Assembly (NCBI RefSeq): GCF_004570385.1
Contig: NZ_SPQL01000001.1
Coordinates: 62,001-126,000 of the forward strand
DNA: 64,000 bases
DNA from: Blastococcus sp. CT_GayMR19
GTDB lineage: Bacteria > Actinomycetota > Actinomycetes > Mycobacteriales > Geodermatophilaceae
Direction: 5' to 3'
A model generated the notes under the pieces. That model saw nothing but the letters and a program-made list of their open reading frames with translations. It had not been told where the DNA came from and did not search any database. Shown piece after piece: positions 9,549 through 18,277 of this stretch. The position numbers and the translations under genes are program-made. Numbering within the stretch: position 1 is the stretch's first letter; the number at the start of each line of letters is the position of its first letter.

Positions 9549-10217
9549 GTGGCAGAGCTGGAGATCGTGCGTGCGGGGCTGGTTCCCTACGAGGACGCCT
9601 GGGCGCGGCAGCGCGAGCTGCACGCCGCCCGCGTGGCCGGCGAGGGCCCGGACACACTGCTCCTCCTGGAGCACCCGTCGGTCTACACCGCCGGGCGGCG
9701 CACCGCGGCCCACGAGCGTCCCTTCGACGGGACGCCGGTCATCGACGTCGACCGCGGCGGCAAGATCACCTGGCACGGCCCGGGCCAGCTGGTGGGCTAC
9801 CCGATCGTCGCCCTGCCCGATCCGGTGGACGTCGTCGCGTACGTCCGCCGGCTGGAGGAGGCCCTGATCGAGGTCTGCGCCGGCTTCGGGCTCGCGACCG
9901 GACGGGTCGACGGCCGCAGCGGCGTCTGGGTCGCCGCCGACGGACCCGGTGGTGCCGGCCGGCCGGAGCGCAAGGTCGCCGCCATCGGCGTCCGCGTCGC
10001 CCGCGGGGTGACCATGCACGGTTTCGCTCTGAACTGCGACCCCGACATGACCGCGTTCAGCAACATGATCCCGTGCGGCATCCCCGACGCCGGCGTCACC
10101 TCGCTGTCCGCCGAACTCGGCCGGGACGTTCCCGTCGCCGAGGCGATCGAGCCGGTCGAGGCCGCGATGCGCCGGGTCCTGGCCTTCGAGGCAGCGCCGG
10201 CCGGTTCCGCCGCCTGA
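9549..10217 (+). CDS. lipB: Octanoyl-[acyl carrier protein]:protein octanoyltransferase
   Basis: Transfers octanoyl groups from ACP to the lipoyl-domain lysine of E2 and H proteins, the first step of de novo lipoylation. The 222 residues fit the family. The substrate-site motif [18 protein letters not shown] is present. So are the catalytic Lys in [21 protein letters not shown] and the catalytic Cys in [13 protein letters not shown]. The GTG at 9549 was chosen because it follows a TAGGCT box and gives the usual N-terminus; the open frame upstream belongs to the peptidase region. It serves SucB and the H protein together with LipA, 12.5 kb away. Confidence 0.96.
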   Translation: MAELEIVRAGLVPYEDAWARQRELHAARVAGEGPDTLLLLEHPSVYTAGRRTAAHERPFDGTPVIDVDRGGKITWHGPGQLVGYPIVALPDPVDVVAYVRRLEEALIEVCAGFGLATGRVDGRSGVWVAADGPGGAGRPERKVAAIGVRVARGVTMHGFALNCDPDMTAFSNMIPCGIPDAGVTSLSAELGRDVPVAEAIEPVEAAMRRVLAFEAAPAGSAA

Positions 10218-10220
10218 CCG

Positions 10221-10240
10221 GGCCGGCTGGGCAGCCGGCC
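10221..10240 (+). terminator. Hairpin immediately after lipB
   Basis: ggccggctg and cagccggcc form a 9-bp perfect stem four bases after the lipB stop. There is no T-run. Confidence 0.45.
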
Positions 10241-10322
10241 GGGACCGGCCGTCCCGGAAGGCGTCCGACGCCGCGTGCTCGGGTCACCGGCGCCGGGCCC
10301 GCGGATCCACCGCCGGACCCAT

Positions 10323-10350
10323 CCCCTGTCCGGGTGTACCCGGACAGGGG
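10323..10350. terminator. Bidirectional terminator between lipB and leuS
   Basis: The 13-bp perfect stem cccctgtccgggt with its complement has a 2-base spacer and sits between two converging genes. Neither side has a long T-run. Confidence 0.65.
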
Positions 10351-10369
10351 TTCACCGGCGTCGTGTCCG

Positions 10370-13258
10370 TCAGCCGAGGACGAAGTTCACCAGCCGGCCA
10401 GGGACGGCGACGACGCGGCGCACGGTGGCGCCCTCCAGCCAGCCCGCGATCTTCTCGTCCCCGCGGGCAGCCGCCTCCAGGGCTGCGGCGCCGGCGTCGG
10501 CCGGCACGGTGACCTGCGACCGCACCTTGCCGTTGACCTGCACGGCGACCTGGACGGTGTCCTCCACGAGCCACTGCTCGTCGGCGACCGGGAACGGCGC
10601 CCAGGCCAGTGACTCCCCGTGGCCCAGCCGCGACCAGAGTTCCTCGGCGAGGTGCGGGGCCAGCGGGGCGACCATCAGCACCAGCGGCTCCACCACGGAC
10701 CGAGGGACCGGTGACGAGGCGCCGTAGGTCGCCGTCAGGTGGTTGGTCAGCTCGGTGACCCGCGCGATCGCGATGTTGAACCGGAGCGTGGTGAACCCGT
10801 CGCGGACACCGGCGATCGTCCGGTGCAGCGCGCGCAGCGTCTCCTCGCCGGGCGCGTCTTCCGAGGCCCGGACGGCGCCGGTCCCCTCGTCGACGACCAC
10901 GCGCCAGATCCGCGCCAGCAGCCGCTGCGAGCCGACGACGGCCTTGGTCTCCCAGGGGCGGGACTGGTCCAGCGGGCCCGTCGACATCTCGTAGACCCGG
11001 AAGGTGTCGGCCCCGTACGCGCCGATCATCTCGTCGGGCGTGACCATGTTCTTCAGGCTCTTGCCGATCTTCCCGTACTCGCGGTTGACCGGCTTGCCCT
11101 CGTAGACGAACTGCCCGTCCTTCTCGACGACGTCTGCCGCGGGCACGTAGAACCCGCGCTCGTCGGTGTAGGCGTAGGCCGAGATGTAGCCCTGGTTGAC
11201 CAGCCGGCGGAAGGGCTCCTCGCTGGAGACGTGGCCCAGGTCGTGCAGCACCTTGTGCCAGAAGCGGGCGTACAGCAGGTGCAGGACGGCGTGCTCGACA
11301 CCGCCGACGTAGAGGTCGACGCCGCCGACGTCGCCGGGCGAGCGCGGACCCAGCCAGTACCGCTCCAGCTCCGGATCGACCATCTGCGTGTCGTCGGAGG
11401 GGTCCAGGTAGCGCAGGTGGTACCAGCACGACCCCGCCCAGTTGGGCATCGTGTTGGTCTCCCGGCGGTACTTCTTCGGCCCGTCGCCGAGGTCGAGCTC
11501 CACCGTCGTCCACTCGGTGGCGCGTGACAGCGGAGGCTCGGGGGCCGAGTCGGCGTCGTCGTCGGGGAACGTCTTGGGTGAGTAGTCGTCGACCTCGGGC
11601 AGCAGCACGGGCAGCATCGAGTCCGGCACGGCGATCGGCAGGTCGTTCTCGTCGTAGACGATCGGGAACGGCTCACCCCAGTAGCGCTGCCGGCTGAACA
11701 GCCAGTCGCGCAGCTTGTAGGTCGTGGTCGCCTCGCCGTGGCCATGGGCGACCAGCCACTCGGTGATCGTGGCGATGGCGGTGGCCTTGTCCAGCCCGTT
11801 CAGCGAGATCTCGTCGTTGGCCGAGTTGATCATCGGGCCGGTGCCCGTGTAGGCGCCGCCCTCGAAGGCCTCCGGCGGCTGCACGGTCCGGATCACCGGC
11901 AGCCCGAACTTGTCCCCGAACTCGAAGTCGCGGACGTCCTCGCCGGGCACCGCCATGATCGCGCCGGTGCCGTAGCCCATCAGCACGTAGTCGGCGACGA
12001 AGACGGGCAGCTCGCGGCCGTTCACCGGGTTCACGGCGAACGCGCCCGTCCAGACGCCGGTCTTGTCGCGGCCCTCGGTCTGGCGCTCCAGCTCCGAGCG
12101 GCGGGAGGCCTCCCGCCGGTAGGCGGCCACCGCCTCGGCGGGCGTGGCGGCCCCGCCGGTCCAGCGGGGATCGACCTCGGAGGGCCAGGCCGACGCGGTC
12201 AGCGCGTCGACCAGCGGGTGCTCCGGGGCCACGACCATGTAGGTGGCCCCGAACAGCGTGTCGGGCCGGGTGGTGAAGACCTCGATGGTCTCGGCCCCGC
12301 AGGAGAAGCCGATCCGCGCGCCGGTCGAGCGGCCGATCCAGTTGCGCTGCATCTGCTTCAGCGACTCGGGCCAGTCCATCCGGTCCAGGTCGCCCAGCAG
12401 GCGGTCGGCGTAGGCGGTGATCCGCATCATCCACTGGGTGAGCGGGCGCCGGAAGACCGGGAAGTTGCCCCGCTCGGAGCGCCCGTCGGCCGTGACCTCC
12501 TCGTTGGAGAGCACCGTCCCCAGGCCGGGGCACCAGTTGACGGGAGCCTGGTTCAGGTAGGCCAGCCGGTGGGCGTCGACCACCCTCTGCCGCGCGACCT
12601 CGTCCAGCTCCGTCCAGGGCAGCCCGGAGGGATTGGTGCCGGGGGCGGGGACGCGCGTGCCGGCGTCCAGCTCGGCGACCAGTTCCTCGATCGGGCGCGC
12701 CCGACCGGCATCAGGGTCGAACCAGGCGCCGAAGATCTGCAGGAAGATCCACTGGGTCCACTTGTAGTAGCCCGGGTCGATCGTCGCGAAGGTGCGCCGC
12801 GTGTCGTGGTCGACCCCGAGGCGGCGCAGCTGCGCGGCGATGGCCGCGATGTTCGCCTCGGTCGTGACCCGCGGGTGCTGCCCGGTCTGGACGGCGTACT
12901 GCTCGGCGGGCAGGCCGAAGGCGTCGTACCCCATGGGGTGCAGGACGTTGTGCCCGTCCATCCGCAGGAACCGGCTGGTGACGTCGGTGCCCAGGTAGCC
13001 CAGGGGGTGCCCGACGTGCAGCCCGGCGCCCGAGGGGTACGGGAACATGTCCATCAGGAACGCCTTGGGCCGGTCGGCCACCCGCTCGAAGCCCTCGCTC
13101 AGCGGGCCGACGGGGTTCGGCGTGTGGAACGTGCCCTCCGCGTCCCACCGGTCCTGCCAGGCGAGCTCGATCTGCTGGGCCAACGCCGGCGTGTACCGGT
13201 GCGGCGGGGCGCCGTCGGCCGTCGCGTCGGCGCTCGGCTGGCTGGCCGTCTGGCTCAT
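10370..13258 (-). CDS. leuS: Leucyl-tRNA synthetase
   Basis: Class I synthetase charging tRNA-Leu (962 residues). The HIGH-type motif appears as HVGH within [16 protein letters not shown] near residue 77. The CP1 editing domain follows, with [20 protein letters not shown]. The KMSKS-type motif is KIGKSLKNM, then the anticodon-binding and C-terminal regions. The start was set at ATG 13258 (MSQTASQPS); upstream in-frame codons would read into the attenuator terminator. Expression is probably controlled by the leader peptide and terminator at 13307-13395: the transcript must read through a U-tract terminator before reaching this start. Confidence 0.97.
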   Translation of the reverse strand: MSQTASQPSADATADGAPPHRYTPALAQQIELAWQDRWDAEGTFHTPNPVGPLSEGFERVADRPKAFLMDMFPYPSGAGLHVGHPLGYLGTDVTSRFLRMDGHNVLHPMGYDAFGLPAEQYAVQTGQHPRVTTEANIAAIAAQLRRLGVDHDTRRTFATIDPGYYKWTQWIFLQIFGAWFDPDAGRARPIEELVAELDAGTRVPAPGTNPSGLPWTELDEVARQRVVDAHRLAYLNQAPVNWCPGLGTVLSNEEVTADGRSERGNFPVFRRPLTQWMMRITAYADRLLGDLDRMDWPESLKQMQRNWIGRSTGARIGFSCGAETIEVFTTRPDTLFGATYMVVAPEHPLVDALTASAWPSEVDPRWTGGAATPAEAVAAYRREASRRSELERQTEGRDKTGVWTGAFAVNPVNGRELPVFVADYVLMGYGTGAIMAVPGEDVRDFEFGDKFGLPVIRTVQPPEAFEGGAYTGTGPMINSANDEISLNGLDKATAIATITEWLVAHGHGEATTTYKLRDWLFSRQRYWGEPFPIVYDENDLPIAVPDSMLPVLLPEVDDYSPKTFPDDDADSAPEPPLSRATEWTTVELDLGDGPKKYRRETNTMPNWAGSCWYHLRYLDPSDDTQMVDPELERYWLGPRSPGDVGGVDLYVGGVEHAVLHLLYARFWHKVLHDLGHVSSEEPFRRLVNQGYISAYAYTDERGFYVPAADVVEKDGQFVYEGKPVNREYGKIGKSLKNMVTPDEMIGAYGADTFRVYEMSTGPLDQSRPWETKAVVGSQRLLARIWRVVVDEGTGAVRASEDAPGEETLRALHRTIAGVRDGFTTLRFNIAIARVTELTNHLTATYGASSPVPRSVVEPLVLMVAPLAPHLAEELWSRLGHGESLAWAPFPVADEQWLVEDTVQVAVQVNGKVRSQVTVPADAGAAALEAAARGDEKIAGWLEGATVRRVVAVPGRLVNFVLG

Positions 13259-13306
13259 GGTCGGTGCTCCCGGGTCATCTGGTGCGCTCGTACCGGCGGC
13301 GGGCAG

Positions 13307-13332
13307 AAAAAAACCCCTCACGCGTGGAGGGG
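13307..13332 (-). terminator. Intrinsic terminator (attenuator) in the leuS leader
   Basis: Read on the minus strand, cccctc and gaggg(g) arms form a 6-bp stem with a 7-nt loop, followed by seven consecutive T. It lies upstream of leuS and in the leuS direction, not at the end of any gene. This is the only hairpin in the window with a long T-run, which argues for regulated early termination. Confidence 0.85.
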
Positions 13333-13335
13333 TCG

Positions 13336-13368
13336 CCGTGCTGCGAGAAGCGTCTCAGGTCAGCACGG
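13336..13368 (-). promoter_or_regulatory. Leader hairpin (pause/anti-terminator element) before leuS
   Basis: Exact 8-bp arms (ccgtgctg at 13336-13343 and cagcacgg at 13361-13368) lie 17 nt apart. The upstream arm, in the transcribed direction, covers the last two codons and stop of the leader peptide. A ribosome that finishes or stalls there would change folding of this element relative to the terminator. The alternative anti-terminator pairing is not obvious by eye. Confidence 0.65.
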
Positions 13369-13395
13369 CCGGAGAAGCAGGAGCCGGCCGGTCAC
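13360..13395 (-). CDS. leuS leader peptide with four consecutive Leu codons
   Basis: An 11-codon frame starting GTG reads (M)TGRLLLLRPC then TGA. Four adjacent leucine codons (ctc ctg ctt ctc), two of them rare for this GC-rich genome in ending or form, sit just upstream of a hairpin and terminator before leuS. The start lies seven bases after a TAGGAT box, so it is predicted leaderless. Classical attenuation of leuS has been predicted in some Streptomyces; this layout fits that model. The peptide itself needs no function; stalling on Leu codons when charged tRNA-Leu is scarce would be the sensor. Confidence 0.8.
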   Translation of the reverse strand: MTGRLLLLRPC

Positions 13396-13402
13396 GGGCC
13401 CG

Positions 13403-13408
13403 ATCCTA
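13403..13408 (-). promoter_or_regulatory. -10 box for the leuS leader transcript
   Basis: TAGGAT on the minus strand ends seven bases before the leader-peptide GTG. No clear -35 hexamer is seen. Confidence 0.6.
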
Positions 13409-13501
13409 GCGCGGGACGGCACCGCGCCGCCCGGCAGGCGGGCCACCCCGGTCTCCCCTTCCGGGGGAAAGGCGCCCGCTCGAGTCGAGTCCGGCCGCCC
13501 G

Positions 13502-15883
13502 GTGACCGATGAGGACCGGGTGGAGCAGACCCGGGGACGGCTGACGCCGTCCTCCCGGACGCTGTTCCTCCTCACCCTCGCCTGCGCGACCCTGTTCGCC
13601 GCCACCGTGGGGCCGCGGCCGGCGGGCGACTCGTGGGACCGGTTCTTCGACGTCGTCCTCTACAACGCGGCCTACCTGCCCGCCGCCGCCACGTCCTGGC
13701 AGGCGTCCCGGCGGGTCCGGGCGGAACGCACCGCGTGGCGCGCGCTCGCCGTCGCCCTGGTGCTGAGTGCCCTGGCCAACATCCTGCGCACCCTCGCGGC
13801 CGGAACGGAGGGCAACGGCCCCTATCCCCCCGCGATCGACGGCCTGGCGTTCGCGGCGTACCTGCTGCTGTACGTGACGATGGTGGCCCTGATCCGTTCA
13901 CGGGTGCCGCGCTTCCACCCGAGCATGTGGCTCGACGGCATCATCGGCGCCCTCGGCACCATGGCGATGGGCGTGGCGTTCCTGATCGCGCCGTACCTCG
14001 ACACCGCCGCCGGCCGCGCCGCGCTGCCGGTCACCGAGCTCGCCCTGCCGTCGGCGGACCTGCTGCTGCTGTCCCTGCTCGTCGCGGTGGGCGCCATCCT
14101 CGGTGTCCGGTTCGACCGCACCCTCGTGCTGGTCACCGCGGCCCTCTTCATGGTCTTCGTCGGCGACGTCGTCCTCTTCTCCCAGACCGTGCAGGGCAGC
14201 TACGTGGACGGCGGGCCGCGCGAGCTGCTCTGGCTGGCCGGGATCGCCCTGACGGCGGCCGGTGCCCACGCCGCCCGGCCGGACCCCGCACCTCTCGTAG
14301 AGGACCACGACGGCCGGTCGCGGATCGGCTGGCGCCTGCTGGCCCTCCCGCTGGCCTGCAACGTCGCGAGCCTCGTCGTGCTCGCGATCGGCTGGGGCGA
14401 CGAGCTGCCGGTCGCGGCCGCCTGGCTGGCGATCGGGTGCGTCGTCGCCGCCCTGGCCCGGACCGCGGTCACCTTCCGCGAGGTGCGGGCGTTCCACGAG
14501 GTCAAGCTGCAGGCGCGCACCGACGAGCTGACCGGCCTGCCCAACCGGCGGGCCCTGCTGGAAGAGACGGCACGGGTCCTGACGACGGCGACCGCCCGCC
14601 GTCCCGCCGCCCTGCTCCTGCTGGACCTGGACGGCTTCAAGGAGGTGAACGACAGCCTCGGTCACCACGCGGGCGACCAGTTGCTCCGGCAGGTGGGCCC
14701 GCGCCTCCGGCCCGCGCTCCGGGCCGGAGAGCTCCTGGCCCGGCTGGGTGGCGACGAGTTCGCCGTCCTGCTCCCCGACGCGGGGCTGGACGAGGCCGAG
14801 GCGCGCGCCGCGCGGCTGCGGCAGCTGATCCAGCTGCCGTTCAGCGTCGAGGACATCCGGCTGCACGTGGGCGTCAGCATCGGCGTCGCGACGGCGCCCG
14901 TGCCCGCCGCCTCCGTCCAGGAGCTGCTGCGCTGCGCCGACGTCGCCATGTACACCGCCAAGTCCGGACGCGAGGGCGTGCACGTGTACGTCCCCGATCC
15001 GCACGGTGGCACCGGTGACCGGCTGCGCACGATGGAGGAGCTCCGGACGGCGCTCACCTCCGGCGAGCTGGAGGTCTACCTCCAGCCGCAGATCGACCTC
15101 GGCGACGGGCGCGTCGTCGGCGCGGAGGCCCTCGTCCGGTGGAACCACCCCACGCGCGGCCTGCTCTCCCCCGCCCAGCTCCTCCCCGCTGCCGAGCAGG
15201 CCGGCCTCCTCCGCCCGCTCACCGACACCGTGCTCGAACTGGCGCTGGCCGCCGCCGCCCGGTGGTGGCCGCAACGCCGGGTACCGGTCTCGGTCAACCT
15301 CTCGGCTGCCAACGTCAACGACCTCGACCTGCCGAGCAAGGTCGCCGCCGCCCTGCGGGCGCACGGGCTGCCTCCCGCGGCGCTCACGCTGGAGCTCGTC
15401 GAGGACACCCTCATGGCCGATCCCGAGCGGGGCCGGCAGGTGCTCGCCGACCTGCGGCGGCGCGGCGTCCGGACGTCGATCGACGACTACGGCACCGGGT
15501 ACAGCTCGCTGGCCTACCTGCGTCACCTTCCCGCGGACGAGCTCAAGCTCGACCGGAGCTTGACGGCTGACGTCGACAGCGACCAGCGGGCTGCCTCGAT
15601 CGTCGAGCACACGGTCGCCCTGGCCCACGCCCTGGGCCTGCGGCTGGTCGCCGAGGGCGTCGAGGACGCCGCGACGGGAGCCGCGCTGGCCGCCCTCGGG
15701 TGCGACGTCGCCCAGGGGTACGCGATCGCCCGCCCCATGCCTGCCGCGGACTTCCTGCGATGGCTGGGCACCCCTCAGCCCTTCCTCCTCGACCCGCACG
15801 GCGGCGATCGCCCACGCGTCGTCCACCCGCGGAGCAGGAACACGTCGAACTCGGGTCGAGACGGAGGGTCCCGCGGCCGATGA
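13502..15883 (+). CDS. Membrane GGDEF-EAL cyclic-di-GMP enzyme, paralogue 1
   Basis: A 793-residue protein with about ten membrane segments in the first 330 residues, then a GGDEF domain (c-di-GMP synthesis) and an EAL domain (c-di-GMP hydrolysis). The GGDEF sequence is intact in ARLGGDEFAVLL, but the product-inhibition I-site reads RAGE instead of RxxD. EAL residues look complete: EALVRWNHP, SVNLSAANV, LELVEDTL, IDDYGTGYSS, ELKLDRS and VAEGVED. GTG 13502 was chosen as the first start before the first membrane helix; the frame stays open far upstream, antisense to leuS, and is a shadow there. It overlaps the next paralogue by four bases (ATGA), so the two are coupled. The N-terminal sensor is unrecognised. 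Confidence 0.9.
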   Translation: MTDEDRVEQTRGRLTPSSRTLFLLTLACATLFAATVGPRPAGDSWDRFFDVVLYNAAYLPAAATSWQASRRVRAERTAWRALAVALVLSALANILRTLAAGTEGNGPYPPAIDGLAFAAYLLLYVTMVALIRSRVPRFHPSMWLDGIIGALGTMAMGVAFLIAPYLDTAAGRAALPVTELALPSADLLLLSLLVAVGAILGVRFDRTLVLVTAALFMVFVGDVVLFSQTVQGSYVDGGPRELLWLAGIALTAAGAHAARPDPAPLVEDHDGRSRIGWRLLALPLACNVASLVVLAIGWGDELPVAAAWLAIGCVVAALARTAVTFREVRAFHEVKLQARTDELTGLPNRRALLEETARVLTTATARRPAALLLLDLDGFKEVNDSLGHHAGDQLLRQVGPRLRPALRAGELLARLGGDEFAVLLPDAGLDEAEARAARLRQLIQLPFSVEDIRLHVGVSIGVATAPVPAASVQELLRCADVAMYTAKSGREGVHVYVPDPHGGTGDRLRTMEELRTALTSGELEVYLQPQIDLGDGRVVGAEALVRWNHPTRGLLSPAQLLPAAEQAGLLRPLTDTVLELALAAAARWWPQRRVPVSVNLSAANVNDLDLPSKVAAALRAHGLPPAALTLELVEDTLMADPERGRQVLADLRRRGVRTSIDDYGTGYSSLAYLRHLPADELKLDRSLTADVDSDQRAASIVEHTVALAHALGLRLVAEGVEDAATGAALAALGCDVAQGYAIARPMPAADFLRWLGTPQPFLLDPHGGDRPRVVHPRSRNTSNSGRDGGSRGR

Positions 15884-18189
15884 AGAGTTGTGCGCAATCG
15901 GACGTCGGGTCGATGAGCCACGGCCTGCCGTGGTCGCGGCTCCTGCTCGTGCTCACCTGCACGTCGCTCGCGCTCTTCGCCACGGGGGTCGGGCCCCGCC
16001 TCGACGGCGAGATCTGGACCGTCGCCTACGACCTGGTCCTCTACAACGCCGTCTACGTCGGTGCCGCCCTGGTCTGCATCGCAGCCGCGCGGCGTGCCCG
16101 GGCCGACCGGATCGCCTGGGCCTCGCTCGCCGTCGCCATCCTGCTCGGGGTCGTCGGCAACCTGGTCTACACGCTGGCGATCGCCCCGATGGAGAACGAG
16201 CCGTTCCCCTCGATCGCGGATCTCTTCTACCTCGCGTACTACCTACCGCTGTACGTGACCCTGGTGGCGCTGATCCGTGCCCGGGTGCCGCGCTTCCACG
16301 CGAGCATGTGGCTCGACGGCATCGTCGGCGCGCTCGGCGCCGGGGCCGTGTCGGTCGCCGTCCTGCTCGGACCCGCGCTGGAACTGACCGAGGGCGATCC
16401 GTCCGCCGTGGTCACGAGCCTGGCCTATCCGGTCGCCGACGTCGTCCTGCTCGCGCTCCTCGTCGCGGTCGGCGCGATCCTCGGCATCCGGCGCGACCGG
16501 ACGCTGCTGCTGCTGGTGGCGGCCATCACGGCGAACCTCGTGGGCGACATCGTCTTCCTCGACCTGGCCACCCAGGGGATCTACGTCGAGGGCGGCTGGC
16601 TGGACCTCACCTGGCTGACCGCCGTCACCCTCATGGCCCTGGCGGCGCACACCAGCGACGGCGACCCCGTGGAGCCGCCGGCCCGGGCCGGGTCGACCAC
16701 CCGCGTCGGGTGGCGGGTGCTGGCCGTTCCGCTGGTGTGCAACGTGATCAGCCTGGTCGTCCTCGGCTACGACTCGGGCAACCGGTTCAACCCGGCCGCC
16801 GCCTGGCTGGCGGTCGGGTGCGTGCTGGCCGCCCTGGCCCGCGTCGCGATCACCTTCCGCGAGGTCCGGGCGTTCAACGAGGTCAAGGAGCAGGCCCGGA
16901 CCGACGACCTCACCGGGCTGCCCAACCGGCGCGCGCTGCTCGAGGACGCGCGCGCCGCCCTGGCGACGGCGTCCGCGCGCCGGCCGGCGGCCCTGCTGCT
17001 GCTCGACCTCGACGGCTTCAAGGAGGTCAACGACGGCCTCGGCCACCACGCGGGTGACCAACTGCTGCGTCAGATCGGCCCCCGGCTGAGGGGTGCGCTC
17101 CGGTCCGGTGACGTCCTCGCGCGGCTCGGTGGGGACGAGTTCGCGGTGCTGCTGCGCGACGCCGGCCTCGACGAGGCGCAGGACCTGGCCGAGCGGCTGC
17201 GCGAACTGGTGCTGCAGCCCTTCACGGTCGAGCAGATCCGCCTGCACGTCGGCGTCAGCATCGGGGTCTCGACGGCACCCGTGCCGGCAGCCACCGTCGA
17301 GGAACTGCTGCGGTGCGCCGACATCGCGATGTACGCCGCGAAGTCGGGCCGGGAGGGCGTGCACGTCTACGTGCCCGATCCCACCTCCGGGACCGGGGAC
17401 CGCCTGCGCACGATGGAGGAGCTCCGGACGGCGATCTCCGACGGGCAGCTCGAGGTGCACCTCCAGCCCCAGGTCAGCCTGGCCGACGGCCGGGTCGTGG
17501 GCGCGGAGGCACTGGTCCGCTGGAACCACCCGATCCGCGGGCTGCTCTCCCCCGCCGAGCTGCTGCCCGCGGCGGAGCAGGCCGGCCTGCTCCGCCCGCT
17601 CACCGACACGGTGCTGGAACTGGCCCTCGCCGCGGCCGCCCGCTGGTGGAACCTCCGCTCGGTCCCGGTGTCGGTGAACCTGTCCGCCGCCAACGTCACC
17701 GACCTGGACCTGCCCGGCAAGGTCGCCCTCGCGCTGGTCCGGCACGCCCTGCCGGCCCGGGCCCTCACCCTCGAGCTCGTCGAGGACACCCTCATGGCCG
17801 ATCCGGAGCGGGGCCGGCAGGTGCTCGGGGAGCTACGGCGTCTCGGCGTCCGCACATCCATCGACGACTACGGCACCGGGTACAGCTCCCTGGCCTACCT
17901 CCGGCACCTGCCCGCCGACGAGCTCAAGCTCGACCGGAGCTTGACGGCTGACGTGGACAACGATCGCCGTGCCGTGGCGATCGTCCGGCACACCGTCGCC
18001 CTGGCCCACGAGCTGGGCCTGAGCCTGGTGGCCGAGGGCGTGGAGGACGCCACGACCGCCGGCCTGCTCGCGGACCTCGGCTGTGACGTGGCCCAGGGCT
18101 ACGCCGTCGCCCGGCCGATGCCGGTCACGGAGTTCCTCTCCTGGCTGAGCCGGACCCATGTCTTCGCGTTCGACGACGCCACGGCCTGA
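15880..18189 (+). CDS. Membrane GGDEF-EAL cyclic-di-GMP enzyme, paralogue 2
   Basis: Tandem duplicate of the previous gene (769 aa), with the same multi-helix N-terminus and almost identical linker (TFREVRAFNEVKEQARTDDL). The GGDEF motif is intact and the I-site is RSGD, so feedback inhibition is possible here but perhaps not in paralogue 1. The EAL catalytic set is present (EALVRWNHP, LELVEDTL, DDYGTGYSS, KLDRS, AEGVED). The start at 15880 forms an ATGA overlap; ATG 15913 (MSHGLPW) is the alternative. Long stretches of near-identity in the catalytic parts show recent duplication or gene conversion. Confidence 0.9.
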   Translation: MKSCAQSDVGSMSHGLPWSRLLLVLTCTSLALFATGVGPRLDGEIWTVAYDLVLYNAVYVGAALVCIAAARRARADRIAWASLAVAILLGVVGNLVYTLAIAPMENEPFPSIADLFYLAYYLPLYVTLVALIRARVPRFHASMWLDGIVGALGAGAVSVAVLLGPALELTEGDPSAVVTSLAYPVADVVLLALLVAVGAILGIRRDRTLLLLVAAITANLVGDIVFLDLATQGIYVEGGWLDLTWLTAVTLMALAAHTSDGDPVEPPARAGSTTRVGWRVLAVPLVCNVISLVVLGYDSGNRFNPAAAWLAVGCVLAALARVAITFREVRAFNEVKEQARTDDLTGLPNRRALLEDARAALATASARRPAALLLLDLDGFKEVNDGLGHHAGDQLLRQIGPRLRGALRSGDVLARLGGDEFAVLLRDAGLDEAQDLAERLRELVLQPFTVEQIRLHVGVSIGVSTAPVPAATVEELLRCADIAMYAAKSGREGVHVYVPDPTSGTGDRLRTMEELRTAISDGQLEVHLQPQVSLADGRVVGAEALVRWNHPIRGLLSPAELLPAAEQAGLLRPLTDTVLELALAAAARWWNLRSVPVSVNLSAANVTDLDLPGKVALALVRHALPARALTLELVEDTLMADPERGRQVLGELRRLGVRTSIDDYGTGYSSLAYLRHLPADELKLDRSLTADVDNDRRAVAIVRHTVALAHELGLSLVAEGVEDATTAGLLADLGCDVAQGYAVARPMPVTEFLSWLSRTHVFAFDDATA

Positions 18190-18277
18190 GCCCGGCCGTC
18201 GTGCACGGCGCGGAACGGCCCCATGTGGTGGCGTCACTGAACCGGCCCGGGGACCGGATGTGGCACCCTCCGGCCCC

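Noticed and set aside
11738-13501. Upstream extension of the first GGDEF-EAL frame
   Set aside because: Antisense to leuS and without domain content; the first membrane helix begins right after GTG 13502.
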